Shown piece after piece: positions 7,463 through 16,152 of a stretch of 64,000 nt of DNA; the first letter of the stretch is position 1; each line of letters opens with the position of its first letter. The translations under genes were made by a program, and so were the position numbers. Under the pieces are notes generated by a model, which did no database searches, had not been told where the DNA came from, and saw nothing but the letters and a program-made list of their open reading frames with translations. The stretch is taken from the NCBI GenBank assembly GCA_050789255.1, contig JBOZRQ010000040.1, positions 25,273 to 89,272 of the forward strand, in the 5' to 3' direction. The stretch is from JBOZRQ01 sp050789255. Its GTDB lineage: Bacteria > Bacillota > Sulfobacillia > Symbiobacteriales > Symbiobacteriaceae.

Positions 7463-8059
7463 TTACCGCTGATCCTGCTCGCTGAATTCCCGCAAGGGCT
7501 GAACGTAGGCGATCCCCTTCTCGTAGCGCATGATCACGACATCGATCCCCTTGGGAATGGCCATGCCGTCCACGCTGCGAGCGCCGCACACCATCCGGGA
7601 GCCGTTCAGGGTGTAGACAATCTCACCCGTGCCGCCCGCCCGAATGGGAACGGTGAGGCGCCCAACTGCACCCACGCGCTCGGCCCGGCCCATAGGGCGT
7701 TCGCCGCGCACGAGGAACCAGAGCCATTTGTAGATGAGCCACCCGGTGCCCAGCCCGCCTGCGCAGGCCAGGGGAATGGCAGCGAGATAGCCCGGCAGGC
7801 CCAGCCGCAAGCCCACGTACCCGACGCCGCCAAAGCCCATGAGGAAGGCGACAATCGTCTGGAAGTTGATCGGCGAGACCGTACTTACGTCGCCGTGCCC
7901 ATGCCCATGCCCGTGGTCGGCTCCGCCGTGGCCATGGTCCATGCCGCCGACGTGTCCGGCGTGGCCATGGTCCAGACCGGCGTCGACGGCGCCCAGAAAG
8001 GCGGAGATCACCGTCAGGCCGAAGCCGACGAAGAAGGTGTACAGAAAGACCGTCGTCAT
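7463..8059 (-). CDS. NfeD/YuaF-like membrane protein with His-rich segment
   Basis: A protein of about 198 residues: an N-terminal helix (TVFLYTFFVGFGLTVISAFLGA), a histidine/glycine-rich stretch (DHGHAGHVGGMDHGHGGADH and a further HGHGHGD), two to three more helices, and a C-terminal NfeD-like OB domain (about residues 130-198, VGAVGRLTVPIRAGGTGEIVY). NfeD partners of flotillins support microdomain assembly. The His-rich insert, with ten or more His in about 30 residues, could bind metal; that is inference. Start ATG 8059, or in-frame GTG 8062, after AAAGGAGGG. First gene of the flotillin operon. Confidence 0.82.
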   Translation of the reverse strand: MTTVFLYTFFVGFGLTVISAFLGAVDAGLDHGHAGHVGGMDHGHGGADHGHGHGHGDVSTVSPINFQTIVAFLMGFGGVGYVGLRLGLPGYLAAIPLACAGGLGTGWLIYKWLWFLVRGERPMGRAERVGAVGRLTVPIRAGGTGEIVYTLNGSRMVCGARSVDGMAIPKGIDVVIMRYEKGIAYVQPLREFSEQDQR

Positions 8060-8250
8060 CACGGGCAGGTCCCTCCTTTCGCTCACCTTTGCCCACTACA
8101 CTTCTTAGAGCGAGCGACCCGCCCGTTTGGTTCAACCGACCTTCTAGTTAAGGGAATTGTAAAGAACTCGTAATGAAACGCCTCAGAGAGAGTAAGACCG
8201 GGGGTGCTATTACACACTAGTGCTCGCTGTAACCTCGGAGGTGCTTTGCC

Positions 8251-8724
8251 ATCTACTATCTACCCCTTGGCCTGCTTACCCTGATGCTGATTCCCTTGGT
8301 TGTTGACCGGCACCGGTTGTCGGGACTGCTCGTCTACGGGGCCTTTGCCTCCCTGCTTGCCACCGTCCAAGACAGCTTCGTCCTGTGGTATCCGTTATGG
8401 GAGTACCGTGACACCGGCCCCCTCAATACGCACCCGGAGATCGCCATGCTCATAAGCCTCACCGCTGCACCGGTACTTGCCATGCGGTTTGCGCACGGCC
8501 TGACCCGCGCGGGCGGTGTTCCGTGGGCGCGCATCGCGAAGTTCACCTCGTTCGCGATGTTACCGGAGGTCGCCGGCCTCTTTCTGCAGCGCATTGTCTA
8601 CCACCAGTGGTGGAACGTAGGGTTCTCGATACTGGCCTACTTTCCGATCTGGCTCTCGCTTTGGGGCCTGCACGTGTGGCTGCACCGGCCAGCTCGCTCC
8701 GAACGGAGACCGGCGCGCAGTTAG
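8251..8724 (+). CDS. small integral membrane protein (CBO0543-like), likely non-NTG start
   Basis: An about 157-residue membrane protein with four or so helices and the segment VQDSFVLWYPLWEY followed by PEIAMLISLTAAPVLAMRF, reminiscent of the CBO0543 family of Bacillus/Clostridium. Function unknown. The first ATG in frame (8284) cuts into the first helix. A strong GGAGGTG (8237-8243) is placed for an ATC codon at 8251, giving I-YYLPLGLLTLM as the first helix, so an ATC start is my choice; ATG 8284 is the conservative alternative. The stop overlaps the convergent kinase gene by 4 nt. Confidence 0.6.
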   Translation: MYYLPLGLLTLMLIPLVVDRHRLSGLLVYGAFASLLATVQDSFVLWYPLWEYRDTGPLNTHPEIAMLISLTAAPVLAMRFAHGLTRAGGVPWARIAKFTSFAMLPEVAGLFLQRIVYHQWWNVGFSILAYFPIWLSLWGLHVWLHRPARSERRPARS

Positions 8725-11225
8725 GCGCTCACAGCTGGCGGGACTACAGCGTCTGGAAGGGTTATGCTAAAGACCGAGCCGGTGCCGACCTCTGACTCTA
8801 CGTGCACCGACCCGCCCATGCGTGTCGCCACCTCCCGCACGATCGACAGGCCGAGACCGCTGCCCCCGCCCTCCGCACGGCTCCGCGCCCGATCGACCTT
8901 GTAAAACCGCTCCCAGATCAGCGGCAAGTGTTCCGGGGCGATTCCGGCCCCGGAATCCTGCACACCAAGTCGGACGCCCCTGTCATGCGGTTCTGCGAAG
9001 AGGCGAATCTCCCCGCCGGAGGGCGTGTATCGTACTGCGTTATCGAGAAAGGCCACCAGCACCTGCTCGATACGATCACAATCGGCTCGCACCCGAAGTT
9101 CCGGGCAGTCGTAGTGCAAGGTGATTCCCGCAGCCGCACACCGGAGCACCCAGCGTTCATGCATACCCTGCAGGAGAGAGCGCACGTCGAATTCCACGCG
9201 CTGAATCTCTGCCAGCCCGGCCTTCAACTGGGAGAGCAGAAGAAGCTCATCGGTGAGACGACGGAGCCGGTGAATCTCAGCCAGAGCACGGTCATGGTAC
9301 CGGGGGTAGTTCTCCGCGGGAATCAGCCCGTCACGCATGGCCTCCACCACCGCCGAGAGGGCCGCCAGCGGGCTGCGGAGTTCGTGGGAAGCTGAGGCGA
9401 CGAAGCTTTCGCGGAGCTGTTCTACCTGCCTGCGCACCGTGACGTCCCGGGAGCAGGTCTGGAGTTGGTTGAACCGGCGCTCCGAATCGAACACGGCGCG
9501 GAAGTCCGTCTCCAGCCATACGTATTCACCGCTCTTGTGCTGGACCTGGTAGGTACACCGCGGAGTCCCGCCGGTCCGAGCCTCATTTACGGCCTGAATC
9601 ACGGCTGGTCGGTCACGTTCGTGAACAAGGGCAAACAGATCTGCCTCATTGTACTCCTCAGCGGTGAACCCCAAGATCGCCCGGCAGGACGGACTGATGT
9701 AGACGCACGTCCCGTGTGCATCATGGAGTGCGACGAGGTCACTGGTATTTTCGGCGACGATGCGGTAGAGCTCTTCTTGCTTTCGGGCGGCCGCCTCGGC
9801 GCGCCGTTGTGCAGTGAGGTCCTCTGCCTGGACGATGAAGTAAGAGCTTTCCCCGTGGGAATCATGAGCGTGGGTGACCGTCACCTGGCAACGGACGATC
9901 TCGCCATCTTTGCGAACGTAGCGCTGTTCGATGCGGAAGTATGGGAGCTCCCCCCGGTGCAGTCTCTCCGCGAGCAGCCGGTGGCCCTCCGCGTCATCAG
10001 GGTGGGTCACGTCGGCGAAGTTGACCTGAAGCAACTCCGCCTCCGTGTAACCAAGCAGGCAGCAGAAAGCCGCGTTGACCTGGAGAAAGCGCCCGTCAGG
10101 ACTGGCCAAGGCCATGCCCACATTGGAAGGGCCAAAGGTCTCTGCAAACCGTTCCTGGGTATCTCTCAGCTCTCGGGTCACTTGAGCCACACGCTTCAGC
10201 GCACGCTCATGCCGGAGCATGTAGTACCCGAGCAGGAGTGACAGCAGCGAACCTGCGCTGAGGCCCCCAAAAAAGACCCGGCGCTCCACCGACTGACGCA
10301 CCGCCGTCAGACTTCCGGGAAGCATGCTGGCATGCAGACGCCAGGTCCTGCCCCAGAGCTGAATCTCCCGGGCGCCGCTGCCACCGGTGCGGGCATCGTG
10401 CTCCTTGTTGAGGTCGAGCACCAGAAACGACGACTCCTGCCCGACCTCCTCGACCTCAAGTGACAGGTGTTGCGACTGCACACCGCTGAGCGCCGATTCG
10501 ACCAGCGAGGCGCTGTCGACAACCCCCACCGCGAAACCGGTCAGCGCCTGGCGCCGGTCTGCTGTGGTGTCGAGAGGGATCGTGCCGTCATACACGGGAA
10601 CCGCCAGGAAGAACCCCTTCTGGCGCTTGTCGCTAAACCTGTCAAAGGCGCCGGCCTCGCCGGTCTCCGCCGCTCTTTCCAGCTGGCTGTATGCCCCGGG
10701 GTCCGAGCCAAGGTCATAGCCAACGGCTGTCAGGTTACCTGTCCACGGCTCGTAGTCGTGCACGACAAAGTATTCGGGCCTGACACCGACCGGGAAGATC
10801 AGGAAGTTCGGGTGTCCCTTGGGGTGGACATCCTGGTCACCCTTGACACTGGTCTCGTAGCGTGTGCGTTCGGCAGCGGTAACCCGGCGGACAAACACCA
10901 TGCCGACCAGGCCCGGCGGTCCGTAACTGGCACGGGTCCGTCCCGCCAGTTCACGCCACTGGAGCCGTCCGGGCCAGCCGCCCTGAGCGGTCGCGGTGAC
11001 CGCTCTCTCCACAGCCTGGAGGGCGGCTTCCATTCGGAGCGCGGCGTCCGTTTCCTCGCGCTGAAACTGGGAGACCTGCTCTGCTTCAACCACATCGCCC
11101 GTCATGCGGGCAGCCAGGTAGGAACCGAGCACGACCAGGACTACGACCACATACATAGCGGCATACCGCCTGGGCAAATGACTGCTCAAAAGCATGTAAC
11201 CCCCCGAAAGAGGATTCGTCTTCAC
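8721..11225 (-). CDS. sensor histidine kinase, CHASE-PAS-PAS-HisKA-HATPase
   Basis: An 834-residue hybrid-free kinase. After an N-terminal helix (YVVVVLVVLGSYLAA) comes an extracellular CHASE domain (about 60-290; GLVGMVFVRRV, YFVVHDYEPW) and a second helix. Two PAS domains follow (about 345-465 and 475-600), then HisKA with FVASASHELRSPLAAL (His near 610), the N box DNAVRYTPSGGE and the G boxes DSGAGIAPEHL and GGGSGLGLSIVREV. CHASE domains sense small extracellular ligands. No response regulator gene is adjacent, so it is an orphan here. The start is uncertain: GTG 11225 with AAAAGGAA, or an internal ATG ten codons later. Confidence 0.9.
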   Translation of the reverse strand: MKTNPLSGGYMLLSSHLPRRYAAMYVVVVLVVLGSYLAARMTGDVVEAEQVSQFQREETDAALRMEAALQAVERAVTATAQGGWPGRLQWRELAGRTRASYGPPGLVGMVFVRRVTAAERTRYETSVKGDQDVHPKGHPNFLIFPVGVRPEYFVVHDYEPWTGNLTAVGYDLGSDPGAYSQLERAAETGEAGAFDRFSDKRQKGFFLAVPVYDGTIPLDTTADRRQALTGFAVGVVDSASLVESALSGVQSQHLSLEVEEVGQESSFLVLDLNKEHDARTGGSGAREIQLWGRTWRLHASMLPGSLTAVRQSVERRVFFGGLSAGSLLSLLLGYYMLRHERALKRVAQVTRELRDTQERFAETFGPSNVGMALASPDGRFLQVNAAFCCLLGYTEAELLQVNFADVTHPDDAEGHRLLAERLHRGELPYFRIEQRYVRKDGEIVRCQVTVTHAHDSHGESSYFIVQAEDLTAQRRAEAAARKQEELYRIVAENTSDLVALHDAHGTCVYISPSCRAILGFTAEEYNEADLFALVHERDRPAVIQAVNEARTGGTPRCTYQVQHKSGEYVWLETDFRAVFDSERRFNQLQTCSRDVTVRRQVEQLRESFVASASHELRSPLAALSAVVEAMRDGLIPAENYPRYHDRALAEIHRLRRLTDELLLLSQLKAGLAEIQRVEFDVRSLLQGMHERWVLRCAAAGITLHYDCPELRVRADCDRIEQVLVAFLDNAVRYTPSGGEIRLFAEPHDRGVRLGVQDSGAGIAPEHLPLIWERFYKVDRARSRAEGGGSGLGLSIVREVATRMGGSVHVESEVGTGSVFSITLPDAVVPPAVSA

Positions 11226-11306
11226 AGATTCCTTTTACGGTACCGTCTCTCCTTCGTGTTTGTCCTACAATTAAAACAATTTAACAAGAATGTTACTGAC
11301 GAAGAA

Positions 11307-11340
11307 AGAGCCGCCGTGGCGAGAAGGCACGGCGGCTCTG
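11307..11340 (-). terminator. terminator after pullulanase
   Basis: AGAGCCGCCGTG (11307-11318) pairs perfectly with CACGGCGGCTCT (11328-11339). On the minus strand it is followed by TTTCTTC. It sits directly beyond the pullulanase stop codon. Confidence 0.85.
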
Positions 11341-13896
11341 CTATTCGGTCTGGAAGAGGACCACCATCGAGATCCGGGGCACCGTAACCCTGCGGGAGAC
11401 CACCTCAGTGATGCCGCCCACGTGCAGGTCCTTGGCAGCAACGGACCAGGCGCCCACGGGCACGGGAATCTCCACGGCCTCACGGTTTGGGTTGTAGACC
11501 ACCATGATCCTGCGCCACGGGTCACCTCCTGCATGATCGTCCAGGAGGAAGGCCACCGTGTTTGGAGCCAGCCCTTCCAGAAAGGTCAGGTGGCGCTTCA
11601 CCTGCTCGGCGGTACTCATCCGGAAAGCGGGGTGGGCCCGACGGAGCTGAGCGAGCCCTTGATAGTACCGGAAGGCGGCTTCGTACCTGGCCTTGCGGCT
11701 CCAGTCGAGCTGGTTCACGACGTCCGGCGCCCTGTAGGAGTTGTGGTGGCCGCCCTTGGTGCGCAGCATTTCCTCGCCGCCGTGCAGGAAGACCACACCC
11801 TGGCTGGTAAAGACAATCGCCTGTGCCAGCAGGTCCATGCGGATCCGATCCGCCTCCGTGTCGTGTGGGTTGCTGCGGGCGATCTTGTCCCACAGCGTCA
11901 AGTTGTCATGCGCCGAAACGTAGTTGATCGATTCAGACGGGTGGAGGGCGAAGTCCGAGAGCCACCGGTCGTACTGGATGCTGCCAGCCACCCCCCGCTG
12001 AATGCTGGTGGTGAGCATGCCGGCGCCGGTGGCAAACCCCTTGTGCGTCCCATCGTTGTCACCCTTGATGGCGTTTCGGAAGTTGTCGTTGAAGACGCCA
12101 ATGCCCAGCCCCTTCTGGTTCCCCTTTTGGAGCCGCAGGCTGTGCTCAAGCGGGCTGGCTCCGCCCGTCCATGGTTCGCCGCAGATCAGGATCGACGGGT
12201 CGATCTCGTTTAGGGCAGCTCGCACCTGCTTCATGGTCTCCACATCGTGCAGGGCCATCAGGTCGAAACGGAAGCCGTCCACTTTGTACTCCCGGGCCCA
12301 GAACCGTACGGAGTCCACGATGAACTTGCGCACCATAGGTTGCTCGGAGGCCGTTTCGTTGCCCGTGCCCGAGCCGTTCGAAGGCCTCCCGTCAGGATGG
12401 AAGCGGTAGTAGCAGTGGGGGGCGATTGACTCAAACGGGCTGGCGCCCACGTAGGTATGGTTGTAGACCACGTCCATAACCACTCGGATTCCGTTCTGGT
12501 GCAGGGCCTGGACCATTCGCTTGAACTCTTTGATGCGGGCTGTCCCGTCCGGGTCGGTGGCGTACGAGCCCTCCGGGAGGTTGAAGTTCTTGGGATCGTA
12601 GCCCCAGTTGTACTGACCCGGGCGCCGTTCGTCCACGGAGGCGAAGTCGAACGACGGCATCAGCTGGACATGGGTAACCCCCAGCTCTTTGAGATGCTCC
12701 AGCCCGGTCTTCACCCCGTCCGGGCCGACCGTGCCAAGCTCCGTAAACCCCAGGAACTTGCCCTTGTGCTTGATGCCGGAGTTGCTGTGCATGGACAGGT
12801 CCCGCATGTGGATCTCATAGATGATGGCATCGGTCGGGGACTGAAAGGGGGGCCGGACGGTGCTCTCCCAGCCGGGAGGGTTGGTTTCGCTCAGGTCGAC
12901 CACCAGCGCGCGGTTTCCGTTCACCCCGGCACCAATGGCGTAGGGGTCCATGATCTCCAGGCTGCACGAGTCGTTGGTGAGCCGGAAGGTGTAGTACTTG
13001 CCTTTCAGATCGCCGGGGACTTCAACTACCCAGGTGCCGCCCCGGTCGGCTGTGAGGGGGTAAATCTGGGGGAGGCCTCCCTCAGGCGCCTCGTACAACA
13101 GCACGTCGACCCCGGAAGCGGCGGGCGCCCAGAGCCGGAACCCGGTGCCCGAGGCCTTATAGGTGTGGCCCAGGTCATCGCCATCATAGACAAACGCGGG
13201 ATCGCCCAGCACGCCACGCTTGCGGACCCACGCCCCTTGGAAGAGCTCGTGCCCGAGAAAGTAGTCCCGGGTCACATCGGCATCTTCCGCCAGGGTGATG
13301 ATTACCTCGCGGGTCCCTTCCCCCTCGGTGATCACAATGGGCACGTTCGAGGCGGGGTACCACTCCTGGCTGCCGCCCCGGTCCCAGGTAAACTTGAACT
13401 CGGCGCCGGAGGGGGGGACCTGGCCGGGTCCGGTGCCCGCGGCGGCCACCAGTTCGTACCGGGTTGCTGCTGGGTGCCACTTCATCCGCCAGGGGGCGGC
13501 GCCCTGGAAGTTGCCGTGCTGCGTGTTGCTCCAGCCGTTGAAGGGACCGGAAACGTACACCGCCGCGGTCCCATCGGCAGCAGTGGCTGGGAAGCCCAAC
13601 TGGCCGGGCGCCAGCACGAATCGCACCTGCGTGCCGCCGTTGATCGGTTCGTAACCATTCCGAGGGAGGTTGCGGCGCCGGTTGTCCCGGACCGCCGCGA
13701 TCTGCAAAGGCGGAGTGACGGTAAAGTCCTCGGTCTCGGTGCCCATCAGCACCAGGGCGCGGCTCAGCGTGGCCGCGATGGTGCGCCTGCTATCCAGATA
13801 CGCCGCCTGGACCTTCGCTTGAATGTATGAGATGGTCGCCTTCACCCCAAAATCATGCTTGGGTACATAGTCCCCCGGGTCACAAGGGTCATGCAC
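11341..13896 (-). CDS. pulA: type I pullulanase
   Basis: An 851-residue GH13 enzyme that cuts alpha-1,6 branches in pullulan and glycogen-type glucans. An N-terminal carbohydrate-binding/E-set region (about 60-340, containing VYVSGPFNGWSNT) is followed by the catalytic barrel. The pullulanase signature YNWGYDPKNFNLPEGSYATD is present, as are the four GH13 regions: DVVYNHTY (about 474), GFRFDLMAL (about 540, nucleophile Asp), GEPWTGG (about 571, acid Glu) and SAHDNLTL (about 659). No signal peptide is evident, which suggests a cytoplasmic debranching role. The exact start is uncertain (GTG 13896 used). It diverges from ldh. Confidence 0.92.
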   Translation of the reverse strand: MHDPCDPGDYVPKHDFGVKATISYIQAKVQAAYLDSRRTIAATLSRALVLMGTETEDFTVTPPLQIAAVRDNRRRNLPRNGYEPINGGTQVRFVLAPGQLGFPATAADGTAAVYVSGPFNGWSNTQHGNFQGAAPWRMKWHPAATRYELVAAAGTGPGQVPPSGAEFKFTWDRGGSQEWYPASNVPIVITEGEGTREVIITLAEDADVTRDYFLGHELFQGAWVRKRGVLGDPAFVYDGDDLGHTYKASGTGFRLWAPAASGVDVLLYEAPEGGLPQIYPLTADRGGTWVVEVPGDLKGKYYTFRLTNDSCSLEIMDPYAIGAGVNGNRALVVDLSETNPPGWESTVRPPFQSPTDAIIYEIHMRDLSMHSNSGIKHKGKFLGFTELGTVGPDGVKTGLEHLKELGVTHVQLMPSFDFASVDERRPGQYNWGYDPKNFNLPEGSYATDPDGTARIKEFKRMVQALHQNGIRVVMDVVYNHTYVGASPFESIAPHCYYRFHPDGRPSNGSGTGNETASEQPMVRKFIVDSVRFWAREYKVDGFRFDLMALHDVETMKQVRAALNEIDPSILICGEPWTGGASPLEHSLRLQKGNQKGLGIGVFNDNFRNAIKGDNDGTHKGFATGAGMLTTSIQRGVAGSIQYDRWLSDFALHPSESINYVSAHDNLTLWDKIARSNPHDTEADRIRMDLLAQAIVFTSQGVVFLHGGEEMLRTKGGHHNSYRAPDVVNQLDWSRKARYEAAFRYYQGLAQLRRAHPAFRMSTAEQVKRHLTFLEGLAPNTVAFLLDDHAGGDPWRRIMVVYNPNREAVEIPVPVGAWSVAAKDLHVGGITEVVSRRVTVPRISMVVLFQTE

Positions 13897-13945
13897 GGTA
13901 TGCAGCGGTCAGTCAAGTATGCAGAAAATATGGGAGAGTGGCTTC

Positions 13946-14887
13946 ATGAAGGGCTCCAAGATCGTGCTCGTCGGCAGTGGCGCTGTGGGTTCCACGTTCG
14001 CCTATACAGTTTTGCTCCGGGGGCTGGCCAACGAGTTGGTCATCATCGATGCCAATCGTGACAAGGCCATGGGCGATGTACTTGACCTCAACCATGGCCT
14101 CATGCTGGCGAACCCGATCAAGATCACCGCCGGTGAGTACTCGGACTGTGCCGGCGCCGACATTATCGTGATCACCGCAGGGGCGGCGCAACGCCCCGGC
14201 GAGACCCGCATCGACCTGATGAACCGGAACGTGGCGATCTTCGACTCGATCATCAAGCAGATTCTCACTTACAACACTGACGGCATCCTCCTGATCGCCA
14301 CCAATCCGGTGGACATTCTCACGCAGGTGGCCCTGAAGCTCTCCGGCTGGCCGTCTCACCGGGTGATTGGGTCGGGGACGCTGCTCGACAGCTCCCGCTT
14401 CCGCTACCTGATCGCCGACAAGCTCGGCGTGGACCCCCGCAGCGTGCACGGGGTGATCGTCGGGGAGCACGGCGACACGGAGGTGCCGGTCTGGAGCGGC
14501 CTGAACGTGGCGGGGATCTCGCCGGACCAGACGCCCGCGAGCAGCCGCTGGCACCTGTCTGACGAGGACAAGCAGGAGATCTATGAAGAGACCCGTACCG
14601 CGGCTTACAAGATCATCAAGGCCAAGGGGGCGACCTACTTTGCGATCGCCCTGGCGCTGGCCCGCATCTGCGAAGCGATTCTGCGCAATCAGCGCTCGAT
14701 TCTGCCGGTCTCCTCGTACATGCAGGACTACCACGGGATCAGCGGCGTCTGCCTGGGAGTGCCCACGATCGTGGGGCGCCGGGGCGTCGAAGAGGTGATA
14801 CCGCTGGAGCTCAATGCCGACGAACTTGACAGGTTGGTGGCCTCAGCGAACACGCTGAAGAGTTTCCTCAGCGAGATCGGTTTCTGA
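13946..14887 (+). CDS. ldh: L-lactate dehydrogenase
   Basis: A protein of about 313 residues in the LDH/MDH family: NAD-binding VLVGSGAVGSTFAYTVLLRG, ITAGAAQRPGETRIDL (substrate-loop Q-R-P-G-E-T-R), TNPVDILT, and the catalytic VIVGEHGDTEVPVWS (His). Gln rather than Arg in the specificity loop points to lactate dehydrogenase. It reduces pyruvate to L-lactate with NADH. ATG 13946 was chosen after GGGAG; nine extra upstream codons are open but lack a site. It diverges from the pullulanase gene, which fits sugar fermentation. Followed by a terminator. Confidence 0.94.
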   Translation: MKGSKIVLVGSGAVGSTFAYTVLLRGLANELVIIDANRDKAMGDVLDLNHGLMLANPIKITAGEYSDCAGADIIVITAGAAQRPGETRIDLMNRNVAIFDSIIKQILTYNTDGILLIATNPVDILTQVALKLSGWPSHRVIGSGTLLDSSRFRYLIADKLGVDPRSVHGVIVGEHGDTEVPVWSGLNVAGISPDQTPASSRWHLSDEDKQEIYEETRTAAYKIIKAKGATYFAIALALARICEAILRNQRSILPVSSYMQDYHGISGVCLGVPTIVGRRGVEEVIPLELNADELDRLVASANTLKSFLSEIGF

Positions 14888-14900
14888 TCGGTCATGTAAC

Positions 14901-14940
14901 GTCCCCATCTGCGCCGCCAGGCCGGATGGGACTTTCTTTT
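14901..14940 (+). terminator. terminator after ldh
   Basis: GTCCC(c)ATC near 14901 pairs with GATGGGAC around a G/C-rich loop, followed by TTTCTTTT. Confidence 0.75.
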
Positions 14941-15006
14941 GTGTTGCGGTATAAATATACTAGTTTGTACATAAAGTGTGCCGACTCTGTGAGGGAGGGG
15001 CTCGCC

Positions 15007-16152
15007 ATTCTGACCGACGAGATGCTAGAAGCGCTGCGATATGAGGGGGATGCGGCACCGGACCGCATCGTGACCGAGCTAGCCCAGGACGGTCAGATCG
15101 ACCAGGTGAACCTGATCCTACGCCACCTGATCCAGAACAGCCAGCCAATTCCGGAGGAGCTGCCGGACAACATTGAGTTCTGGCTGCGGGACAACGGACG
15201 GCTCGCTGATGGTGTTGACCCTGAACGGCTGGACCGGGCTTCGGATCTGTTTGTGGAACACGGGGTCACCATCTCCTTAATTCTCTCGACAGCGGCGCTC
15301 GTGGAGTGCTATGCCGCCCGCAAGGGTGTGAAGGTGCTCACCTTCAGCTACCGGCTGGGACAGAACGCTTACCGCCGGGTAGCGGAGACGGCGCAGTTCG
15401 TGATCCTGGTGATGTCCCCCGGCGGGCTCTATGAGGACGGACAGGGGATCAAGGCGATCCAAAAGGTGCGCCTGATGCATGCGGCGATTCGATACCTGGT
15501 GAGCCAGACCGGACGGTGGCCCGAGGCCGATCTGGGCGTGCCGATCTGTCAGGAGGACCTGCTGGGGACCCTGCTCTCCTTCTCCTACATCGTCATTCGG
15601 GATCTTCGAAGGCTGGGGGTTGAGGTGACCGACCAGCAGGCGGAGGATTACATCTACTTCTGGAACGTGGTCGGCGAGATGCTCGGGGTTCGCCCCGACA
15701 TTCTGCCGCGGGATTTCGAGGATGCCCGGCTACTGACCGAGGCGATCGCCCGGCGGCACCACGGGCCGTCGCCCGAAGGGGTCGAGATGACCCGAGCCCT
15801 CCTGGAGATGCACGCCGACCTGATCCCCGGAGAGTTCTTCGACGGGATCGTCCCGGCGCTGACCCGGCATCTGGTTGGCGATCAGATCGCCGACTGGATG
15901 GAGATCCCCAAGTCCCGCTGGGCGGCCGTCATCAAGCACAAGCAGAAGATCGGCGGCATTCTGGACGCCTTCCAGCGGAACTCCGACATGGTGCGGAACG
16001 TGGTTAACCGGCTGGGCATGTCGCTGATGACCAGGCAGGCGATCGCCCTGACCGGCTACCAGCGTGCCGCCTTTGAAATTCCGACGCAGCTGCGGCAAGT
16101 TTGGGGCATTCCGGATCAGCCGCCTGCCGCCGCCGGGGAGGAGACACCATGA
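15007..16152 (+). CDS. MpaB/latex-clearing-type oxygenase (DUF2236)
   Basis: A protein of about 381 residues with features of the MpaB/rubber-oxygenase (Lcp) catalytic domain: VECYAARKGVKVLTFSYRL, then K-V-R-L-MHAAIRYLV, where family members carry the haem-ligand His and the conserved Arg, and CQEDLLGTLLSFSYIVIRDL. Such proteins are b-type haem oxygenases or poorly characterised relatives. The start is unclear. AGGGAGGGG at 14992-15000 fits ATT 15007 (6 nt) or CTG 15010 (9 nt). GTG 14989 precedes the site and ATG 15022 is 21 nt away. The stop overlaps the next gene (ATGA), so the two are translationally coupled. Confidence 0.75.
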   Translation: MLTDEMLEALRYEGDAAPDRIVTELAQDGQIDQVNLILRHLIQNSQPIPEELPDNIEFWLRDNGRLADGVDPERLDRASDLFVEHGVTISLILSTAALVECYAARKGVKVLTFSYRLGQNAYRRVAETAQFVILVMSPGGLYEDGQGIKAIQKVRLMHAAIRYLVSQTGRWPEADLGVPICQEDLLGTLLSFSYIVIRDLRRLGVEVTDQQAEDYIYFWNVVGEMLGVRPDILPRDFEDARLLTEAIARRHHGPSPEGVEMTRALLEMHADLIPGEFFDGIVPALTRHLVGDQIADWMEIPKSRWAAVIKHKQKIGGILDAFQRNSDMVRNVVNRLGMSLMTRQAIALTGYQRAAFEIPTQLRQVWGIPDQPPAAAGEETP

